This document shows, in pieces, positions 1-7,897 of a DNA stretch of 64,000 nucleotides (positions are counted from its first letter, which is position 1; each line of letters starts with the position of its first letter). Where the stretch lies: assembly GCA_903884455.1 (NCBI GenBank), contig CAISEW010000037.1, positions 1 to 64,000 on the forward strand, read 5' to 3'. The DNA comes from an uncultured Chloroflexota bacterium (GTDB lineage Bacteria > Chloroflexota > Dehalococcoidia > GIF9 > AB-539-J10). The translations under genes were made by a program, and so were the position numbers. A model generated the notes under the pieces. The model saw nothing but the letters and a program-made list of their open reading frames with translations. It was not told the origin of the DNA and ran no database searches.

Positions 1-140
1 ATCTATATGAATTGTATTTCTTGACTTAATTGTACATCCTTTGTTGGAGTTGTCAAGAGGTTTTAGCCTTTGATGAAAAAATTTTGTAAAAATATTTTTT
101 GGAGAATGGTGGAGATTGATTTTGGAAAGGGGGCGTAATT

Positions 141-476
141 ATGCCGGGATGGAAGTTTGTTACAAATTATGCTCTGGTGCTTTGCCGGATTGCTCAGCAA
201 CCACGGATTACCATTAGGGAGCTCTCTCTGACGATAGGCATTACCGAGAAGGCAATACACAGAATAATCACCGACCTTGAAACTGACGGCTACGTTACCA
301 AGATAAGAGAAGGCAGACGTCTGAGGTATCGGATCAATCCTGATTTGTGCCTCCGCGATGAGATGCTGCAGGACAAAGCTGTCGGTGACCTTCTGGAGAT
401 GCTCGGCTGGAAAAGACGGCGTAAGCCAACACAGAGGAGGGAACTGGTTGCTGTGGGCGAGAAAGCAGAACCCTAA
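141..476 (+). CDS. winged helix-turn-helix transcriptional regulator
   Basis: A 111-residue protein that looks like a single winged-helix domain (about residues 10-70) of the MarR/ArsR-like type. The stretch ITIRELSLTIGITEKAIHR reads as the helix-turn-helix and GYVTKIREGRRLRYRI as the wing. The C-terminus is basic and low in complexity (WKRRRKPTQRR). The ATG at 141 follows a GGGGGC ribosome-binding site at suitable spacing. It lies just before, and converges with, the MFS exporter gene, so it could regulate it, but that is inference. No ligand-binding domain is visible. Family level is fairly sure; the target is unknown. Confidence 0.75.
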   Translation: MPGWKFVTNYALVLCRIAQQPRITIRELSLTIGITEKAIHRIITDLETDGYVTKIREGRRLRYRINPDLCLRDEMLQDKAVGDLLEMLGWKRRRKPTQRRELVAVGEKAEP

Positions 477-539
477 CGAAGCTGTACTGATTAGCCAGTC
501 TGTCATCACCGATTGTATAGCGGGCACTGTAGAAAGCCC

Positions 540-1985
540 TCACCGCACCTTCCCCCTGGCGAGCGAAGCGAATATGCCGCCGAAGCAGAGAACAGCGAAA
601 ATGATGAACGATGTTTTCATGCTTTCTTGGAAAAGAGGATAGTATTCGGGTGTAATTTGAACTCTCCCCATGTAGAGGGCAAACATCAGCATGGCGACTC
701 CCATGCTGAAGACCATGCCAACCTGCCGCATCGTTGCCAGCGTCGCCGAGGCTACCCCGTAAGCCGTCTTTGGCGCAGAACTCATAACCGCGTTGGTATT
801 TGGAGACGAGAAAAGAGCAAAGCCCAAACCCATCAGAATCAAATTGCTTATAATGAACGCCAAGGGGGTTTCTTTATTTAGAAAAATGAAGATGATGAGC
901 CCGACAGTGGTCAATGCCATTCCTGTTGAGGCAATTAACCTTGGTTCAATCCTATCTGAAAGTCTGCCGGCAAGCGGTGAAAAAATAGCCTGCATAGCGG
1001 GCATGGCGACCAGAATCAAGCCGGCACTTTGAGGGTTGAATCCCTTCAGATACTGCAAATAAAGGCTTATGAGTAAAGACACAGCCCATGTGGCACTGTA
1101 GTTGATCAACGCTGCCAGGTTGGAAAAGGTGAAAGCTCTGCTGTTTCTGAAGAGGCTTATATCCAGGACCGGGCTTCTTGTTCTCAATTCCCATCTGGTG
1201 AATGCTGAAAGTCCTATGATACCTCCCACAATCAACCACACTCCGGACATCGCCGGCAGGAGGGTAAAACCGTATACCAGCGCTACAAGCGCAAGGCTAT
1301 AGATGACGGAGCCAGCAAAATCAAATCTCTCGCCCTTTGCCCCGGTCCACTCACCTTTTAGCTTCCATAAAACGACGCCGATAACTGCTAATCCCAGGAA
1401 CGCACTCGGGAAAAAGATGTTCCTCCAACCAAAATGTTGCGTGAGAATCCCACCCAAAACCGGGCCTAGGGAAAGGCCAATGTATGCTGCCGCGACATTT
1501 ATTCCCAGGACTTTCCCCCTCTCATTGGCGGGAAATACCGTAATAAGCAATGCTACTGCGGTTCCGGCAAGCATGGCACCGCCAATTCCCTGAAAAACCC
1601 GGCAAGAAATAAGCATGTTGGCAGAGCTTGCCATCCCCGCAAAAAGAGACGAGAGTGTATAGATAACCATGCCACAGGTGAAAATCTTCTTCCTGCCGTA
1701 TATGTCTGCTATTCTGCCGAAGGGAACAAGAAAGGTTGCCGAAGATAGGAGGTAGGCGGTAGCAATCCAGCCTAACATTACTGCATCCAGTGATAGCTCT
1801 TTCCCGATTGAAGGGAGGGCAATATTCACAGCGGAGCCCGTAAAGGGGAAAATAAACGAGGCTATCGTGGCGACAATAAGTACCACTCCTTTGCTGGTAC
1901 CCTTGCCCGCAGGGTCATTCATAATCAGCCAGTTTAACTTATTTACTGAGAATTCTTCTAGTCCTGGTTGGCATTCTTTAAGCAA
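540..1985 (-). CDS. MFS transporter, multidrug-type (DHA2/EmrB-like)
   Basis: A polytopic inner-membrane protein of the major facilitator superfamily, probably a proton-driven drug or toxicant exporter. The MFS signature between helices 2 and 3 is seen as GRIADIYGRKK, and the exporter motif C region as GLSLGPVLGGILTQHFGWR, typical of drug:H+ antiporters. Around 12-14 hydrophobic helices can be traced. The first codon used here is TTG; an in-frame ATG at 1922 (MNDPAGKG) would remove 21 hydrophilic residues and is an equally good start, as neither has a strong ribosome-binding site. Convergent with the wHTH gene. Substrate cannot be told from sequence. Confidence 0.85.
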   Translation of the reverse strand: MLKECQPGLEEFSVNKLNWLIMNDPAGKGTSKGVVLIVATIASFIFPFTGSAVNIALPSIGKELSLDAVMLGWIATAYLLSSATFLVPFGRIADIYGRKKIFTCGMVIYTLSSLFAGMASSANMLISCRVFQGIGGAMLAGTAVALLITVFPANERGKVLGINVAAAYIGLSLGPVLGGILTQHFGWRNIFFPSAFLGLAVIGVVLWKLKGEWTGAKGERFDFAGSVIYSLALVALVYGFTLLPAMSGVWLIVGGIIGLSAFTRWELRTRSPVLDISLFRNSRAFTFSNLAALINYSATWAVSLLISLYLQYLKGFNPQSAGLILVAMPAMQAIFSPLAGRLSDRIEPRLIASTGMALTTVGLIIFIFLNKETPLAFIISNLILMGLGFALFSSPNTNAVMSSAPKTAYGVASATLATMRQVGMVFSMGVAMLMFALYMGRVQITPEYYPLFQESMKTSFIIFAVLCFGGIFASLARGKVR

Positions 1986-2005
1986 TTTTTTTGCTTCTAA
2001 AATCT

Positions 2006-2050
2006 CATCCCTCTCCCCTTATGAAGGGGAGAAGAGTAAAGGGTGAGGGG
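2006..2050. repeat. hairpin-forming intergenic repeat
   Basis: An imperfect palindrome built on ctctccccttatgaaggg and followed by a gtgagggg tail. A close relative lies at 7859-7897. This is a familiar class of small dispersed repeat in intergenic DNA; no coding role. It lies between the divergent MFS and CDF genes. Confidence 0.6.
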
Positions 2051-2152
2051 CTGGTAAACAACTCACTAGGTAACAGTTGCCTTAGTCGAAATATCGTTGT
2101 AAACTTCTGGTTCTCTGTAGTTTTATATCAGGGGATGCCGGAGAGAGAAAAA

Positions 2153-3067
2153 ATGTTTTCGACCAAAGCCAGGGCTACCAAGCTACTGATCGGTGTAGTC
2201 GTCGGTTTAATAATATTTAAGGTGGTCGTCGGCTGGCTGACCGGCAGTATCAGCATACTGGCCCAGGCAGCCGACAGCTTATTAGATTTATTTGCCGGAA
2301 TAATTACCTTCTCGGCTATTCGCTTTGCGGCTAAGCCAGCTGACACAGAACATCAATATGGTCATGGTAAGGTGGAAGATATCGCCGGCGCTTCACAGGG
2401 AATTCTCATCTTCATTGCTGGCGGACTGATAATCTATTCATCCATACACCGGATAATAGAAATAGAACGCTACAGCATCCAACTAGCCGACGCCGGAATA
2501 GGGGTGATGGCAGTTTCCATAGTGGTCAGCATCTTCTTATCTCGCCATCTATTAAGAGTATCCCGCACTACTGGCTCAGTAGCACTGGAAGCTAATGCAC
2601 GCAATATTGCCACTGATGTCTACTCCACGTCAGCAGTATTGGTTGGACTAGCAATAGTACGAATCACCAAGCTCAATATTATTGACCCTATAATCGCTAT
2701 CGGAGTTGCTATCTATATCCTAAAAGTAGCCGTTGATACAATCCGCAAGCCGATATCAGGACTGCTTGATGAAAAACTGCCACCTTCACAACAGGCAATT
2801 ATCGATGCCTGCCTGGTGAAACACAGCCCCGGGGTGGTTGGTTTTCATGCCTTACGTACACGCCGAGCTGGAAGCCAATACTATATAGACCTCCATTTGG
2901 TAATGGCCAAAGACATTCACTTAGAGCAGGCTCACCAGATATGTGACCAAATTGAGATGGAGATAGTAAATAAGCTCTCTGAGGCCAGTGTAACCATTCA
3001 TGCTGAGCCATGTAACGATGAATGCGAGCAGTGCTACATAATCTGCTCAAAACGACAAATCAAATAA
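2153..3067 (+). CDS. cation diffusion facilitator (CDF) metal exporter
   Basis: A 304-residue CDF family transporter that exports divalent metal (Zn, Co, Ni, Fe or Mn) across the inner membrane in exchange for protons. Helix 2 carries the metal-site motif AADSLLD and helix 5 the matching NARNIATDVYS; YGHGKVEDIAG is the usual cytosolic loop. A C-terminal ferredoxin-like domain (about residues 205-290) ends in an unusual cysteine-rich tail, PCNDECEQCYIIC. The open frame extends upstream to 1991, but the ATG at 2153 has a GGAGAG ribosome-binding site seven bases away, so I use it. A paralogue with the same Cys tail lies at 19010-19936. Metal specificity unknown. Confidence 0.88.
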   Translation: MFSTKARATKLLIGVVVGLIIFKVVVGWLTGSISILAQAADSLLDLFAGIITFSAIRFAAKPADTEHQYGHGKVEDIAGASQGILIFIAGGLIIYSSIHRIIEIERYSIQLADAGIGVMAVSIVVSIFLSRHLLRVSRTTGSVALEANARNIATDVYSTSAVLVGLAIVRITKLNIIDPIIAIGVAIYILKVAVDTIRKPISGLLDEKLPPSQQAIIDACLVKHSPGVVGFHALRTRRAGSQYYIDLHLVMAKDIHLEQAHQICDQIEMEIVNKLSEASVTIHAEPCNDECEQCYIICSKRQIK

Positions 3068-3108
3068 GTTAGGCCTTTGGCGGGTTCAAATCTAAGCAGC
3101 CTCGGAAA

Positions 3109-3228
3109 TCAATGCCCTAAGCATCCCAGTTGCTGGAGCAGCCATTCGCCGCCATAGACTATGGCGAAGCCAGTAGCCAGGCAAATCAAGACTATGATTG
3201 GACCTCTGAGAAGGAATTTATTTATCAT
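3109..3228 (-). CDS. small single-span membrane protein (39 aa)
   Basis: A 39-codon frame starting MINKFLLRGP with one clear hydrophobic segment (about residues 9-26) and a short hydrophilic end. A GGTGG sequence sits a few bases before the ATG. It is downstream of, and co-directional with, the 61-aa basic protein gene (gap 15 bp), so it probably belongs to the same short operon. I recognise no family. The main support is the single TM pattern, the tight spacing and the ribosome-binding site. Confidence 0.4.
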   Translation of the reverse strand: MINKFLLRGPIIVLICLATGFAIVYGGEWLLQQLGCLGH

Positions 3229-3243
3229 AACAACCACCAGGCT

Positions 3244-3429
3244 TTAGCTTGACTGTTTGGGGTCTTTCGTGGTCTTGGTTCTTTTAGATACAGCGTCCTT
3301 ATATACCCTTGCCAGGCTCTTGCCATGCTGGGGAATCCTGGCCTTTTCCTTTGCTCGCCGCCTTTCTCGTCGTTCTTGTTTGGTTTTCCTGGCAAGCTGG
3401 TTCTGGTCTGAAAGTCGCTCGTTTACCAC
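3244..3429 (-). CDS. small basic protein (61 aa)
   Basis: A 61-residue, very Lys/Arg-rich soluble protein (KQERRERRRAKEKARIPQ). The GTG start overlaps the TAA stop of the upstream gene (GTGGTAA), indicating translational coupling. No known domain; composition is that of a nucleic-acid or ribosome-associated small protein, but this is inference. It is one of three tiny basic proteins in the window (also at 4536-4598 and 27690-27794). Confidence 0.55.
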   Translation of the reverse strand: MVNERLSDQNQLARKTKQERRERRRAKEKARIPQHGKSLARVYKDAVSKRTKTTKDPKQSS

Positions 3430-3770
3430 TTAATTTCGTATGAGCCAAGGATAAAATCGAGGTCTCCTTGAAAAGCGGAGAGTTTTTCCTGGGGGAAGAG
3501 GGTTTCATCTATGTCAAGGAGCATTTTTGTTTCGTCCTGTGGTGAACCTAGAATATGTACGATGCCGCATTCTTTCTGGTCTTTCTCTTGCTCGGCCGGT
3601 GTTTTTAATGCCAACGTGGTACGCGATTGAGTGTCGCCGCTGGGAAGACCATATGTTTGCGACTCAGTCTCAACAGCTATAATCCCTTGTTTATGCAACA
3701 AGCCCTGTACCTCAGCGCAGAGCATCCCAGGACTTAAGCCCCTATAAGTCTTTTTAATCTGGATTGTCAT
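3423..3770 (-). CDS. hypothetical protein (115 aa)
   Basis: A 115-residue soluble protein of unrecognised family starting MTIQIKKTYRGLSPGML. The frame is open upstream to 3866, but the ATG at 3770 has a good AGGAG ribosome-binding site and the upstream part (rich in H, F and K) looks non-coding. It contains an acidic middle and the segment LLDIDETLFP near residue 85. It is first in a small operon with the 61-aa basic protein (stop/start overlap) and probably the 39-aa membrane protein. No function can be given. Confidence 0.6.
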   Translation of the reverse strand: MTIQIKKTYRGLSPGMLCAEVQGLLHKQGIIAVETESQTYGLPSGDTQSRTTLALKTPAEQEKDQKECGIVHILGSPQDETKMLLDIDETLFPQEKLSAFQGDLDFILGSYEIKW

Positions 3771-3845
3771 TTTGTTCTCCTGCCGAATATTATAGCACTT
3801 CCCCTTCTTAGTTTCACGGTTCATATGATATAATTGGAATCTGAA

Positions 3846-4028
3846 ATGAAAAAGGAACTGATGCAAATCTTAGCCTGTCCCGTATGTAAAGGAGATTTGG
3901 AGCTTAAGGTGGACGAAGAAAAAAGGGAAGAAATAGTCACGGGTTCTCTTTATTGCTCTAAGTGCAACTATTCCTACCCTATTGTAGATACGATCCCCAA
4001 TTTGTTGCCGCCGGAACAGCAAGCTTAA
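3846..4028 (+). CDS. Trm112-like zinc-binding protein
   Basis: A 60-residue protein of the Trm112/UPF0434 family. It has the usual layout: a CPVCKG knuckle near the N-terminus, a charged middle, a second CSKC pair, then YPIVDTIPNLLP at the end. Eukaryotic and archaeal Trm112 activate methyltransferases; bacterial members are poorly defined. ATG 3846 is chosen; a TTG at 3834 in the same frame overlaps a TATAAT box at 3829-3834, which would leave only a very short leader. It ends two bases from the convergent queD stop. Confidence 0.8.
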   Translation: MKKELMQILACPVCKGDLELKVDEEKREEIVTGSLYCSKCNYSYPIVDTIPNLLPPEQQA

Positions 4029-4029
4029 C

Positions 4030-4398
4030 TCAGGGGCTATACGCCACGCCTGTTGTGGGCGATTCCCAAACTTCTACATTCACCAACTTTACCGGAGACC
4101 CGGAAAAGCGAGCCTGGAGCTCATCATATATAGTGGCAGCAATATTCTCGCTGGATGGGCCAATCTTATCAAGGGGGGGCACATCATTCAGGCAAGTATG
4201 GTCGAATTGAGCCAGGACATCCCTTAGGTGCTGCTTTAGCTGGGCGAAATCGTAAGCCAAGCCAGTCTCATCGAGCCTAGCTGCTTCAAAACGGGCTACT
4301 ACCTTGAAGCGGTGGCCATGTAGCTTTTCACACTTACCATGATAGTTCGGGAGGTAATGGGCGGCATCAAAGTGCTCTTCCACAAATAGTTGATACAT
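4030..4398 (-). CDS. queD: 6-carboxytetrahydropterin synthase (QueD / PTPS family)
   Basis: A 122-residue enzyme of the 6-pyruvoyl-tetrahydropterin synthase family. It turns dihydroneopterin triphosphate into 6-carboxytetrahydropterin, the second step to queuosine and other 7-deazapurines. Zinc ligands are seen as HFDAAH (His14) and HGH (His27 and His29), with the catalytic CxxxHGH motif (Cys23) typical of QueD. The start at 4398 has a GGAGG site six bases upstream; an open frame extends 11 codons further but lacks one. Close to the folate genes folK and folP, but it may equally act in a folate-type pterin route, since some PTPS proteins do. Confidence 0.85.
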   Translation of the reverse strand: MYQLFVEEHFDAAHYLPNYHGKCEKLHGHRFKVVARFEAARLDETGLAYDFAQLKQHLRDVLAQFDHTCLNDVPPLDKIGPSSENIAATIYDELQARFSGSPVKLVNVEVWESPTTGVAYSP

Positions 4399-4535
4399 TA
4401 ATACCTCCTGTGTATATCGCGTCCTAAACAATATCTAAAATTCAAGTTCTAAACGGTTTAGTTCCTTTGGGTGTTGGGCGTTTGATATTGTTTAGCGTTT
4501 AGGAGTCAGTATTTAATATTTATCTCTATTCCTTC

Positions 4536-4598
4536 CTATTTCTTCTTTTCCTTGTTCTGCTTGGGCTTTTTAACATTCTTTCTTCCCTTAGTTCCCAT
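4536..4598 (-). CDS. micro-protein, 20 aa, very basic
   Basis: A 20-codon frame reading MGTKGRKNVKKPKQ followed by Lys/Glu-rich residues. It has an excellent AGGAGG ribosome-binding site six bases before the ATG, which is the main evidence that it is translated. It sits alone between queD and folK, on the same strand. No family is assigned; I have the impression of similar tiny proteins in Dehalococcoidia genomes but cannot verify it. Confidence 0.5.
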   Translation of the reverse strand: MGTKGRKNVKKPKQNKEKKK

Positions 4599-4646
4599 TG
4601 CTAGCCTCCTGTTTTTGGTATCCTTTGCCATCCGCAGGTATTTATG

Positions 4647-5180
4647 TCATTTCATATAATACCATTTTCGCACCCCTTTTTGTCCTTTAACATCGCTAGC
4701 TAATTGGGCAATGCTCTTGCCCAGCTTGGGATGAACTAAGTCCGGGGCGATTTCCGCTAATGGTATAAGAACGAAAGCCCGGTCCTTCAAGCGGGGGTGC
4801 GGGATAGTTAAGTTCTGGGTTTCCATAATCTTGTTGTTATAGAAAAGGATATCTATATCTATAGGGCGAGGTGAATTTATTTGCCCGCTGGGAACTCTGC
4901 CCATTCTGGTTTCGATGTCTTTAACGAGGTGGAGAAGCTCCTCGGGAGGCAAATTGGTGGTGATACGGCAGACCAAGTTGAGGAACAATGGCTGCTCCTT
5001 GTAGCCTACTGGCTCGGTTTCATAAACGGATGAGACCTCGTCAAGATTTACTTTTTGAGAAAGCAGTGTCAAAGCCTGGCGGAGGTTTTCTTCCCGCTTT
5101 CCTAGGTTTGAGCCTAGACAAAGATAGGCAATGGCCAATTCGCTTACATGCCTCTCACAATAGCATCGCTCATCTTGCAC
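4647..5180 (-). CDS. folK: 2-amino-4-hydroxy-6-hydroxymethyldihydropteridine pyrophosphokinase
   Basis: HPPK transfers pyrophosphate from ATP to 6-hydroxymethyl-dihydropterin in folate synthesis. Recognisable motifs are CLGSNLGKREENL near the N-terminus, the Mg-binding RPIDIDILF, and HPRLKDRAFVLIPLAEIAP. The frame overlaps the end of folP by 37 bp. The first ATG (5180) adds residues before the conserved IAYLCLGSN; a TTG at 5138 is a plausible real start and would place the start just after the folP stop. Works directly upstream of FolP in the pathway and is co-transcribed with it. Confidence 0.9.
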   Translation of the reverse strand: MQDERCYCERHVSELAIAYLCLGSNLGKREENLRQALTLLSQKVNLDEVSSVYETEPVGYKEQPLFLNLVCRITTNLPPEELLHLVKDIETRMGRVPSGQINSPRPIDIDILFYNNKIMETQNLTIPHPRLKDRAFVLIPLAEIAPDLVHPKLGKSIAQLASDVKGQKGVRKWYYMK

Positions 5181-6022
5181 ACGCGTGCCATCTCCTTGAC
5201 ATCGTGTACCCGAACAATATCAGCGCCCTTGGCGATGCCGATGGCTATGGTGGCCGCCGTTCCTTCTAGCCGCTGGTCGCCTGGTGGAACGAATGTCACT
5301 TTATTCAACCTTTGTTCCGGAGTTAAATCGAGCACCCAGCCTATAAAAGACTTGCGTGAGCTACCCAGAAGGATAGGCCTGCACAGCATCTGAAGTTCTT
5401 CCAGGCGGTGCAAAACTTCCAGGTTTTGCTCCTGTGTCTTGCCGAAACCTATGCCCGGGTCAATGATGATATTCTCCCAGGGCACTCCGGCGCTTAACGC
5501 TTGCTTGATGACTCTTTTCAAATCGGAAATAACCGCAGGCATAATGTCGTGGCAGGGAGAGTCACGTTGATTGCTCATCAAAGCAATTGGCACACCTTTT
5601 TGAGCTGCCAACTCGGCCAGCCTAGGCTCCTTCTTCAGTGCCCAGATGTCGTTTATCATGTTAGCTCCGGCAGCCAAAGTCTGGCGGGCTACTTCCAGCT
5701 TATAGGTATCTACACTTAGTGGCACTGAGATCTCCTGAGACAACTTTTCCACAACAGGAATTACCCGCCGTAATTCTTCGTCGATTGAAATCGGATTTGA
5801 GCCAGGACGAGTGGATTCCCCGCCGATGTCAATTATGTCTGCTCCTTCAGAGGCTAATCGTTTTGCCCGGGATACAGCTCCTTCAACATCTGCCAGTCCA
5901 TCGCCAGAGAAAGAATCCGGGGAAACATTTATCACGCCCATGACATAAGTCTGCTTGCCCCAGTAAAAGATGCTCCTGCCGCATCGGGTGGAACCTAGAT
6001 TGCTTGGTTTGTAATCGGGCAT
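5144..6022 (-). CDS. folP: dihydropteroate synthase
   Basis: A 292-residue TIM-barrel enzyme that joins 6-hydroxymethyl-dihydropterin pyrophosphate with p-aminobenzoate to give dihydropteroate. Both family signatures are present: GVINVSPDSFSGDG (about residues 29-42) and DIGGESTRPGS (about 65-75), plus the sulfonamide-site loop LLGSSRKSFIG near residue 220 and the C-terminal VRVHDV. First gene of the folP-folK pair. Divergent from the aconitase-family gene, with 48 bp between them. Confident call. Confidence 0.95.
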   Translation of the reverse strand: MPDYKPSNLGSTRCGRSIFYWGKQTYVMGVINVSPDSFSGDGLADVEGAVSRAKRLASEGADIIDIGGESTRPGSNPISIDEELRRVIPVVEKLSQEISVPLSVDTYKLEVARQTLAAGANMINDIWALKKEPRLAELAAQKGVPIALMSNQRDSPCHDIMPAVISDLKRVIKQALSAGVPWENIIIDPGIGFGKTQEQNLEVLHRLEELQMLCRPILLGSSRKSFIGWVLDLTPEQRLNKVTFVPPGDQRLEGTAATIAIGIAKGADIVRVHDVKEMARVCKMSDAIVRGM

Positions 6023-6070
6023 GTTATTGATTATAGCAAAAGAAAGCGATTAAAATAGTAAGCAATAAGA

Positions 6071-7324
6071 ATGGGCAAGACATTAGCCGAGAAGATTTTG
6101 AGCCTTAAATCACATGGCGAGGCTAAAGCCGGGGACGTCGTGATTGCGGACGTAGATTTGGCTTTTGTCCAGGATACTACTGGCCCCCTCACCATAAGAC
6201 AGTTTAAGGAAAGCGGTTTTGAAGCTCTGGCTAAGCCGCAACAAACTATAATATTTCTGGACCATGCTGCTCCTAGTCCTGCTCAGCAGCTTTCTAATGA
6301 CCATATTCTTCTGCGCCGCTTCGCTGAAGAAACAGGCTGTCGCATCTACGAAGTAGGCGAAGGCATATGCCACCAGTTGGTCGCGGAAAATTTCGCCAAT
6401 CCGGGGGATATCATTGTGGGTGCGGACTCTCATACTGTTACTGCTGGTGCCTTAGGAGCTTTTGCCACTGGCATGGGTTCCAGCGATGTTGCCGTAGCCT
6501 TAGCCCTGGGTAAAACCTGGTTTCGGGTGCCGGAAAGTTTTCTCATTGAGCTCAGTGGCGTATTTCCTCGGGGAGTTTACGCCAAGGACTTAATTCTGTA
6601 TCTCATTGGCCAGATTGGCGCTGATGGTACTAATTACAAAGCTTTGGAATTTGGTGGCAAGGCCTTGGCTAAGATGACTATGTCGCAGCGTCTCACTATC
6701 GCCAATATGGTTGTGGAAGCTGGGGCCAAGGTTGGCCTGTTTCCCGGTGATAAAATCACCCGAGACTTCCTCAGAGAATATGGCCGGGGCGACAAATACA
6801 AGCCGCTATCTCCAGATGCTGGGGCAAATTACGAACGGGTCATACCCGTGAATCTCGACTGGCTTGAGCCAATGCTCTCTCTCCCCCACGCTGTGGATAA
6901 CGTCCGTCCAGTGGCTCCAGTAAAAGGGATCAAAATCCAGCAGGCATTTATTGGCACTTGTACTAACGGACGTCTGGAAGATTTAGCTGTGGCTGCGGAG
7001 ATTCTTAAGGGCAAGAAGAGGCATCTCGGTACTAGATTGCTCATAGCGCCAGCTTCGAGGCAGGTGCTCATTCGAGCTATAGAAAAAGGCTATATCCAGA
7101 GCTTAATCGAAGCTGGAGCAACTATTCTACCGCCGGGTTGCGCTGCTTGCCTCGGTCTTCACCAGGGAGTGTTGGGAGATGGCGAGGTTTGTCTTTCCAC
7201 CGCCAATCGTAATTTTAAGGGAAGAATGGGCAACCCCGAGGCTATGATATACCTGGCTAGCCCGGCAACTGCCGCCGCCTCAGCCATAAAGGGAGAGATT
7301 ACTGACCCTAGGGACATTATGTAA
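6071..7324 (+). CDS. aconitase/homoaconitase/3-isopropylmalate dehydratase family, large subunit
   Basis: A 417-residue [4Fe-4S] hydro-lyase large subunit. Cluster cysteines are visible as GTCTNGR (about residue 299) and PPGCAACLG (about 356 and 359); HTVTAGALGAFATGMGSSD is the family signature. Length fits the two-subunit LeuC/AksD/homoaconitase class rather than single-chain AcnA. It is followed without gap by the small subunit and by an isocitrate-type dehydrogenase rather than leuB or leuA, so I infer that the pair acts as aconitase feeding isocitrate dehydrogenase, but isopropylmalate or homoaconitate activity cannot be excluded. Confidence 0.85.
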   Translation: MGKTLAEKILSLKSHGEAKAGDVVIADVDLAFVQDTTGPLTIRQFKESGFEALAKPQQTIIFLDHAAPSPAQQLSNDHILLRRFAEETGCRIYEVGEGICHQLVAENFANPGDIIVGADSHTVTAGALGAFATGMGSSDVAVALALGKTWFRVPESFLIELSGVFPRGVYAKDLILYLIGQIGADGTNYKALEFGGKALAKMTMSQRLTIANMVVEAGAKVGLFPGDKITRDFLREYGRGDKYKPLSPDAGANYERVIPVNLDWLEPMLSLPHAVDNVRPVAPVKGIKIQQAFIGTCTNGRLEDLAVAAEILKGKKRHLGTRLLIAPASRQVLIRAIEKGYIQSLIEAGATILPPGCAACLGLHQGVLGDGEVCLSTANRNFKGRMGNPEAMIYLASPATAAASAIKGEITDPRDIM

Positions 7325-7857
7325 TGACTGATTTAGTGCTAAAGGGTAAAGCCATTAAACTGTGGGATAATATTTCCACTGATGATATTATTCCCGGCAG
7401 GTTTGCCCATTTGAGGAGCAACTTGCCTGAACTCGCCAAGCATGTCCTGGAGGATACTACGCCTGAATTTGCCTCAAGAGTAAGGGACATGTCATTGCAC
7501 GCTGGAGGCGAAGCAATCTTAGTGGCGGGCAAAAATCTTGGTCTGGGTTCCAGTCGGGAACATGCCCCGCTTGTAATCAAAATGTCGGGGGTAGGTGCTA
7601 TTTTAGCCAAATCGGCAGCGCGCATCTTTTTCCGGAACGCCATAAACCAGGGTTTGCCTGTCCTGCTTTGCGACACTGATAAAATCGGCGACGGCGATGA
7701 ACTGGAGATAAATTTGACAGGTGGTACGATTGCTAATTTGACCTCTGGTATTACATTAAGCTGTAGCAAGATGCCGCCGATAATGTCCGCCATCCTTAAA
7801 GAGGGTGGGCTTATCCCCTATATACAAAAGCATAAGGGCTTCGTCATTACAAGATAA
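7324..7857 (+). CDS. aconitase/3-isopropylmalate dehydratase family, small (swivel) subunit
   Basis: A 177-residue swivel-domain partner of the preceding large subunit. It has the N-terminal DNISTDDIIPGRF and the substrate-binding loop GLGSSREHAP (about residues 77-86), whose Ser and Arg bind the substrate carboxylates. Its ATG overlaps the large-subunit stop by one base (TAATG), so the two are translated together. The start sequence and small size are those of LeuD-like subunits. Substrate assignment depends on context, see the large subunit. Confidence 0.85.
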   Translation: MTDLVLKGKAIKLWDNISTDDIIPGRFAHLRSNLPELAKHVLEDTTPEFASRVRDMSLHAGGEAILVAGKNLGLGSSREHAPLVIKMSGVGAILAKSAARIFFRNAINQGLPVLLCDTDKIGDGDELEINLTGGTIANLTSGITLSCSKMPPIMSAILKEGGLIPYIQKHKGFVITR

Positions 7858-7858
7858 C

Positions 7859-7897
7859 TTTTCTCTCCCTTGATGGGAGAGGATTAAGGTGAGGGTG
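7859..7897. repeat. hairpin-forming intergenic repeat
   Basis: Second copy of the short palindromic repeat seen at 2006-2050: ctctcccttgatgggagag followed by a gtgagggtg tail. It separates the small hydro-lyase subunit from the isocitrate dehydrogenase gene and supplies part of the latter's ribosome-binding region. Confidence 0.55.

Noticed and set aside
63..527. 154-codon open frame on the minus strand over the wHTH gene
   Set aside because: Antisense to a good wHTH gene with a ribosome-binding site; sequence is hydrophobic and cysteine-scattered like non-coding translation.
3075..3105. tRNA-like sequence gggttcaaatct
   Set aside because: Resembles a T-loop, but no acceptor stem, D-arm or anticodon arm can be drawn around it.
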